A stretch of DNA of 10,501 nucleotides, taken from contig JBFFZZ010000091.1 of NCBI GenBank assembly GCA_041568335.1, forward strand, positions 1-10,501, read 5' to 3'. Below the pieces are notes generated by a model. That model was not told where the DNA came from. It was given only the letters and a program-made list of their open reading frames with translations, and ran no database searches. Source of the DNA: WVWW01 sp041568335 (GTDB taxonomy: Bacteria > Acidobacteriota > Polarisedimenticolia > Polarisedimenticolales > Polarisedimenticolaceae). Position numbers and translations under genes: made by a program. Below, in pieces: positions 6,680 to 10,501 of this stretch (within the stretch, counting starts at the first letter, position 1; each line of letters opens with the position of its first letter).

Positions 6680-7495
6680 ATGCCGATTCGCGGCCGATTC
6701 GCTCTCTTCCGGGTTGTCCTCGCCCTGTTGAGCCTGTCCGTGGCGTTGACGCCGGCGGTCGAGGAGTTCCGGGTCTTTCACGTCGAGGTGAGCTTGGCCG
6801 GCGACGGCGACGATGCGGCGCGCGGAGCCGACTACTACCTCGCCGGCGGTTCCGACGACGGCCTGCGTGTCGGCCAGCGGCTCGAGGTCTACCGTGACCG
6901 GACGGTTTTCGACCCGGTCACGAACGAAGGCCATGCATTGCGTCTGCCCGTCGGCGAGCTCCTGCTGATCGCCGTCGATCCGACCTCCAGCATCGGACGG
7001 CGTGTGAGCCTGGTTTCGCGAGACCGCGCTCCCCTGCTGCGTCATCACGCGGTGATGATCGGCGATGTGGCGACGCCCGTGGCCGAGTCGGTCGATGAGG
7101 CGATCGCGGAACCGGGTGAGCCGCCCGCGGGCACACCCGTGACCGCCGGCGTCGCGGTGGAGCTGCCGTCGAGCGTCCTGTTCGACCTCGACAGCGCGGT
7201 GTTGAAGTCGGCGGACACGGAATTCTCCGGCGTCGAGGACGCGCTGCGTCGGTTTCCCCGGCACCATCTGATCGTCGAGGGGCACACCTGTGATCTGGGG
7301 AGCCGCACGCACAACGAGAAGCTCGCCCTTGCCCGCGCACGAGCGGTCGCCGCCTACCTCGCGCAGCGCTTCGAAATCCCGGAAAGACGGATGACCGTGG
7401 TCGGTTACGGTCCCGACCGGCCGATCGATCCGCGCAAGGACGGGCGGCCGCGGAATCGCCGCGTGGAGATCCGCTTCGTGACCCGACCCGGTTGA
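6680..7495 (+). CDS. OmpA-family peptidoglycan-binding protein with an N-terminal beta domain
   Basis: This 271-residue protein would be exported and tether the envelope or a machine to peptidoglycan. It has an N-terminal signal-like hydrophobic segment (about 8-26), a middle beta-rich domain (about 45-130: GGSDDGLRVGQRLEVYRD, then LPVGELLLIAV and HAVMIGDV) and a C-terminal OmpA-like domain (about 158-268). OmpA hallmarks are seen: SSVLFDLDSAVLK, EGHTCDLGS with Asp205, LALARARAVAAYL, VVGYGPDRPI and NRRVEI. The middle domain recalls the FlgT C-terminal/SH3-like repeats of envelope proteins, a weak resemblance. The start is well set by CGGAGG 8 nt upstream. With a sigma-28-like promoter and motility genes around it, a MotY-type stator or ring anchor is an attractive inference; a plain envelope OmpA lipoprotein-like role is the alternative, though there is no lipobox Cys. 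Confidence 0.85.
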   Translation: MPIRGRFALFRVVLALLSLSVALTPAVEEFRVFHVEVSLAGDGDDAARGADYYLAGGSDDGLRVGQRLEVYRDRTVFDPVTNEGHALRLPVGELLLIAVDPTSSIGRRVSLVSRDRAPLLRHHAVMIGDVATPVAESVDEAIAEPGEPPAGTPVTAGVAVELPSSVLFDLDSAVLKSADTEFSGVEDALRRFPRHHLIVEGHTCDLGSRTHNEKLALARARAVAAYLAQRFEIPERRMTVVGYGPDRPIDPRKDGRPRNRRVEIRFVTRPG

Positions 7496-7510
7496 CAAAG
7501 GGTCTCGATA

Positions 7511-8338
7511 TCAGAACAGGATCACCTCACCGGCTTCGGGTGAGTTCTCTTCTTGCGCCGGATCGGTCTCGGGATCGCTCGCCGCCGGGTGATCGAGACC
7601 GTCCGCAAAGTCCTGCAAGAGCTTCCCGATCTGACGCAGCTCCTGCACCATCGGATCCTGGAATTGCAGATGCGACAACGTCTCGTACGCGGTTCGCACG
7701 ATCTCGTGCATCAAGCCGCTGTCACCGGATGCATCGGCAAATGTCGTCCGCGAACGTTCGTTGATCGCGGTCAGGCCGTCGGAAAAGCTGACACTTGCAT
7801 CGCGGATGCTGTCCGCGTGTTTCTGGAGCTCGGTGAGGCTGGCGACCATTTCGTTCACGCTCGCGGTGACGCTCTCGTTGCTCTTGCTGATGGCCTCGCT
7901 GAGCGCTCCCATTTCCTGGGCGATCACGGCGAACGCGGCGCCGTTTTCCGCGCGGCTGGCCTCGATCCGAGCGTTGAGCGCGAGCAGCTGCGCTTGAAAC
8001 GCGAAGTCGCTGATCCGTGTGCCGATGGCGGACACCTCGTTCGATTTCTCGAGCGCGCGGCCCACCGCATCCTCGTGAGACTGGATGGTCTCACGGGTAT
8101 CGGCCTGATACTCGTCGATCCGCCCGATCTGGTCGCCGACCAACGACTGCACGCTATCCACACACTCGCGTGCTTGATCGACGATGCGCTCGACCGACCG
8201 CCCCGCCGCGATGATTTCGCGCGAGCTGACCTCGTCCGCATCCTGCACACGTTGGAGGATTCTCCGGACGAGCCGCTCGTACCGCGCACGGAGCTGTCGT
8301 CGCTCCGCTGAGTCGATCTGCTCCGCGTTAGGAACCAT
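7511..8338 (-). CDS. Soluble MCP-like chemoreceptor with a CheZ-like C-terminal motif
   Basis: This 275-residue protein has no membrane segment. It is mostly long helices: an N-terminal helix (about 10-100), the chemoreceptor hairpin tip (DFAFQAQLLALNARIEAS, 111-128, then AAFAVIAQEMGALSEAI, 134-150) and a returning helix. The tip is the part of MCPs that contacts CheA and CheW. The C-terminal helix carries LQFQDPMVQ (224-232), whose FQD-x3-Q spacing equals the catalytic Asp/Gln spacing of the CheY phosphatase CheZ. The tail is acidic and ends EVILF, loosely like the CheY-binding tail of CheZ. There is no sensor domain. It is the last gene of the minus-strand operon, 18 bp after CheY; GGAG is 11 nt before the ATG, a long spacing. 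The MCP domain is clear; phosphatase activity is inference. It converges with the OmpA-family gene across 15 bp with no visible terminator. Confidence 0.85.
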   Translation of the reverse strand: MVPNAEQIDSAERRQLRARYERLVRRILQRVQDADEVSSREIIAAGRSVERIVDQARECVDSVQSLVGDQIGRIDEYQADTRETIQSHEDAVGRALEKSNEVSAIGTRISDFAFQAQLLALNARIEASRAENGAAFAVIAQEMGALSEAISKSNESVTASVNEMVASLTELQKHADSIRDASVSFSDGLTAINERSRTTFADASGDSGLMHEIVRTAYETLSHLQFQDPMVQELRQIGKLLQDFADGLDHPAASDPETDPAQEENSPEAGEVILF

Positions 8339-8356
8339 TCGTGTCGATGCTCCGAA

Positions 8357-8743
8357 TCAAGCGGGGGTCGCGACCGCGGTGAGCTTCTCGACCGTGGCGA
8401 CGAGCTGGTCGGCCTTGAACGGCTTGACGATCCAGCCCCTGGCACCGGCCGTCTTGGCCCGTTTCACCAGGCTCGGCTGACCTTCCGTCGTCAGCATCAA
8501 CACCGGAGGCTCACCCTTTCGTCCGCTGCGGTCGAGCTCCTCCAGCATTTCGAGTCCGTTCATCTCCGGCATGTTGACGTCGAGGATCACGAGCGCGATT
8601 CTTTCGTTTTGGCGTATCGCGTTCAGTCCTTCGATGCCGTCCTCCGCTTCGGCAACCTGGTAGCCTGCCTGGGCCAGGGCGATCCCCACTTGTTGGCGTA
8701 CCGTCGGCGAGTCGTCGACGATCAGGATGGTCGGTTTGGACAC
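8357..8743 (-). CDS. cheY: CheY-like single-domain response regulator
   Basis: This 128-residue protein is a lone receiver domain that would be phosphorylated by the CheA-like kinase encoded upstream and pass the signal to a motor or other target. All key residues are present: the acidic pair Asp10/Asp11 (ILIVDDS), phospho-acceptor Asp55 (VILDVNMPEMNG), Thr85 (MLTTEG) and Lys107 (VKPFKAD). The switch aromatic position is Trp104, where many CheYs have Tyr or Phe. GTG 8743 is chosen: GGAGG lies 6 nt upstream and the protein then begins directly with the first strand. An in-frame ATG at 8782 would start inside the previous gene and add 13 residues unlike CheY. It lies 16 bp after the CheX-like gene, in the same operon. 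Confidence 0.92.
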   Translation of the reverse strand: MSKPTILIVDDSPTVRQQVGIALAQAGYQVAEAEDGIEGLNAIRQNERIALVILDVNMPEMNGLEMLEELDRSGRKGEPPVLMLTTEGQPSLVKRAKTAGARGWIVKPFKADQLVATVEKLTAVATPA

Positions 8744-8759
8744 GGGACACCTCCGAGAG

Positions 8760-9266
8760 TCAATCAAAGTGCTGTATTTCACCTTCGCGCATCAGGTCCA
8801 TCTTGCGGTACCTCCCCTCGAGCGTGAAGTCCTCGCTCACGATCGTTTCCAGCTTCAGTCCGATCACGCCCGCGCCGCTCCGTAACCAGATCCGGCTCCG
8901 ATCTCGACGTGCGAGCGCGCTCGCTTCGCCGTTCCGAAAGAGGCGCGGCGTGCCGAGCCGGATCACCACGCCGCGCCGGATGAGCTTGAGCTTCAGCCGA
9001 CCGGCCATCTGGTTGGCCAGCTCGGCGACCCAGTCGTCCTGGCACGCATGTCCCCGGCCGCGCATGTCGTCGAGCAGGCTTCGCGTCGCGACGACGCTCA
9101 AGCTCCCGCGGAGCTCGTCGCCGTCGAACTCGATCCGGCCGGCGAAATCCACCGCTCCGTCAGGGGCGGCGGCGCGCATCACCCGAGGGAGCCGGTAATC
9201 CCGAAACAGCTCCACGCAGGCGTCTTGTAGATCGCCGAGGATGCGCCGACGGCAAGCCCGCTTCAT
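8760..9266 (-). CDS. CheX-like CheY-P phosphatase
   Basis: This 168-residue protein resembles the CheX/CheC/FliY phosphatase family, which removes phosphate from CheY. The key evidence is the motif DWVAELAN (78-85), an exact D-x3-E-x2-N match with Glu82 and Asn85 as predicted catalytic residues, on a helix that continues QMAGRLKLKLIRRG as in CheX. Before it are the paired strands expected of the fold: VDFAGRIEF (39-47) and LRGSLSVVAT (52-61). The ATG at 9266 overlaps the kinase stop as ATGA, so translation is coupled; a longer reading would sit inside the kinase gene. CheY follows after 16 bp, fitting its role. The tail after about 115 (RRDRSRIWLRSGAG, then LKLETIVSEDF) adds strands beyond the minimal domain. 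Family call is good but based on a motif and predicted fold. Confidence 0.78.
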   Translation of the reverse strand: MKRACRRRILGDLQDACVELFRDYRLPRVMRAAAPDGAVDFAGRIEFDGDELRGSLSVVATRSLLDDMRGRGHACQDDWVAELANQMAGRLKLKLIRRGVVIRLGTPRLFRNGEASALARRDRSRIWLRSGAGVIGLKLETIVSEDFTLEGRYRKMDLMREGEIQHFD

Positions 9267-10501
9267 CCCACCACCAGGACCGGCTCTTCGATGGTTGCCA
9301 TCTGCTCGACCGGGAAGCGGCACTGGACAATCGTCCCCTCGCCTACCGCGGAGACGATGCGCACCGTCCCGTCGCGTTTGGCGCATTCGGCTCGGACCGC
9401 GCCCATCCCGACACCGCGCCCGGAGAATTGGGTGACGACGTCCTTGGTCGTGATCCCGTCATGGAACAGCGCTTCAACGAGATCGTCCGGGGAGTCGCTT
9501 TTCAAGCCCTTCTCCCGGGCGCGCTCGCCGACCTTGTTCCAGTCGATTCCGCGACCGTCGTCGGCGATCTGAATAACGAACTCGGGTCCGTCGAGCAGCG
9601 TGCTGAACCGGATCGTGGGTGCGCTCGGCTTGCCGGCGGCCCTGCGGTCGTCCGGTCCCTCGATCCCGTGGTCGAGCGCGTTGCGGACGGCGTGGGTGAA
9701 CGTGCTCCAGAAACTGGCCCAACGTTCCGACGCCAGACGCAGTGAGCCGGGATCGGTATCGAAACGAACGCCTTCCTTTCCCAGACGTTTGGCCAGGGCG
9801 CTGGCCTGTTCAACGACGAACTCGAGACGACGCTTGGTCGGCTCCAGTTTCCACGAACAGATCATCGACGCGAGCGTTTCGGTGTCGGCGCCGTCTCCGA
9901 CGGCACGGAGAATCGCTTCGTAGTCGCCGCGCTCGATCTCGACGGCGGTGGAATCCCGGTCCTGCAGGAACTTCTTGAGGTTGCTCCGCGTCACCTTCCA
10001 CCGGTCGCTGAGCTCGCGCCGCAGCGCGGCGCCCGGAGCCTCGCCGGTGTCGACGATCTCGTCTTCCATCCGATGGCACACATCGGCGATGGTCGTCAGT
10101 CCGAACAGGCTGGCGTTGCCCTTGAGCGTGTGGATCATGCGCTTGAGGTAGGGCAGATTGTCCCCCTCATTCTCGAGTGCGACCGCCACCAGCAGCTCCG
10201 CTTCGGAGAGGAATTCGAGAAACGTCGTCTTGTCACGCACGATGTGCTGGAACACCTTCATCAGCTCGCGCTGCTCGTTCTCGGCGCGCTCGCGCTCGAT
10301 CAGCTGCGTGATATCGGACATCACGATGAGCAGCTTTTCGACGTTACCCGCGTCGTTCTCGATCGGCTTGTACTCGATCTGGAACGTGAGATCCCCGACA
10401 CACAAGCGCGACGGCAATTGGCCGAGGCTGACCTCGATCGGAAGCACGTCCTCCGCGACGGATTCGAGACCCAGCTCGAACCACTGCGCGAAGGTCTCGT
10501 C
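9263..10501 (-). CDS. CheA-like histidine kinase (PAS-Hpt-HATPase, no CheW-like domain), partial at right edge
   Basis: The visible 412 residues are the C-terminal part of a sensor kinase whose start lies beyond 10501. In order: the end of a PAS-like domain (about 37-66, closing LLIVMSDITQL), a linking helix, an Hpt domain with MIHTLKGNASLFGL (phospho-acceptor His124, codon at 10132-10130), and a CheA-type ATPase: N-box HAVRNALDHG (270-279), GPDDRRAAGK, DDGRGID (314-320), FHDGITT and GRGVGMGAV. It then ends (CRFPV, stop at 9263), so the CheA P5 domain that docks to CheW is missing. No clear dimerisation (P3) hairpin is seen between Hpt and ATPase. It heads the operon feeding CheX-like, CheY and the MCP-like protein. 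It may work as a non-array kinase. CheA-like identity is strong; the partner set is inference. Confidence 0.88.
   Translation of the reverse strand, partial: DETFAQWFELGLESVAEDVLPIEVSLGQLPSRLCVGDLTFQIEYKPIENDAGNVEKLLIVMSDITQLIERERAENEQRELMKVFQHIVRDKTTFLEFLSEAELLVAVALENEGDNLPYLKRMIHTLKGNASLFGLTTIADVCHRMEDEIVDTGEAPGAALRRELSDRWKVTRSNLKKFLQDRDSTAVEIERGDYEAILRAVGDGADTETLASMICSWKLEPTKRRLEFVVEQASALAKRLGKEGVRFDTDPGSLRLASERWASFWSTFTHAVRNALDHGIEGPDDRRAAGKPSAPTIRFSTLLDGPEFVIQIADDGRGIDWNKVGERAREKGLKSDSPDDLVEALFHDGITTKDVVTQFSGRGVGMGAVRAECAKRDGTVRIVSAVGEGTIVQCRFPVEQMATIEEPVLVVG

Noticed and set aside
8357..8782. A longer CheY starting at ATG 8782.
   Set aside because: The extra residues overlap the end of the CheX-like gene and do not resemble CheY, while GTG 8743 has GGAGG at ideal spacing.
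8760..9386. A longer CheX-like protein starting at 9386.
   Set aside because: The added 40 residues are Arg/Gly-rich readthrough of another frame of the kinase gene; the ATGA overlap at 9263-9266 gives a natural start.
1..10501. CRISPR array, insertion sequence, tRNA or rRNA.
   Set aside because: No regularly spaced direct repeats, transposase motifs, terminal inverted repeats or RNA gene signatures were seen.

Overview
The window reads as a piece of chromosome from a high-GC, Gram-negative, motile bacterium. Two proteins of the outer-membrane/envelope kind (an OmpA-type peptidoglycan binder and a PqiA-type membrane protein) point to a double envelope. A PilU-like retraction ATPase points to type IV pili. 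A chemosensory operon, a tiny rod/hook-like protein and two sigma-28-like promoters point to flagella or a related motility regulon. The mix would suit a Myxococcota/Deltaproteobacteria-like or Acidobacteriota-like lineage, but this is only an impression and the sequence alone does not settle it. TGA is clearly a normal stop codon here, because at least seven genes end with it.

Layout. (1) At the left edge, on the minus strand, is the N-terminal part of a spermidine-synthase-like (PABS fold) protein; it runs off the window. (2) Divergent from it is a plus-strand pair: a PilT/PilU-family ATPase, then 2 bp later a zinc-ribbon protein with a receiver-like domain that lacks the phospho-acceptor Asp. 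(3) Next on the plus strand are a membrane-anchored type I sulfatase and, 35 bp later, an exported PQQ-type beta-propeller gene interrupted by an in-frame TGA at codon 38. (4) Then comes a PqiA-like integral membrane protein with two PqiA half-domains. (5) Its TAG stop overlaps the stop of a convergent 76-residue flagellar-rod-like mini protein. (6) That mini protein is divergent from an OmpA-family protein; the 152-bp gap between them carries a sigma-28-like promoter facing each way. (7) The right third is a minus-strand operon: a CheA-like kinase without a CheW-like domain (enters from beyond the right edge), a CheX-like phosphatase (ATGA overlap), CheY, and a soluble MCP-like protein with a CheZ-like motif near its C-terminus.

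How it fits together. The right half looks like one motility/chemosensory locus: kinase, response regulator and two possible dephosphorylation activities on the minus strand, next to two genes that look driven by the flagellar sigma factor. The left half pairs a pilus retraction motor with an uncharacterised regulator-like protein, followed by envelope and secreted functions. The observations most worth checking are the TGA-plus-hairpin in the propeller gene, the CheZ-like motif in the MCP-like protein, the divergent sigma-28-like promoters, and the PilU/zinc-ribbon pair. No tRNA, rRNA, CRISPR array or insertion sequence was seen, and no gap longer than 152 bp lacks a gene.
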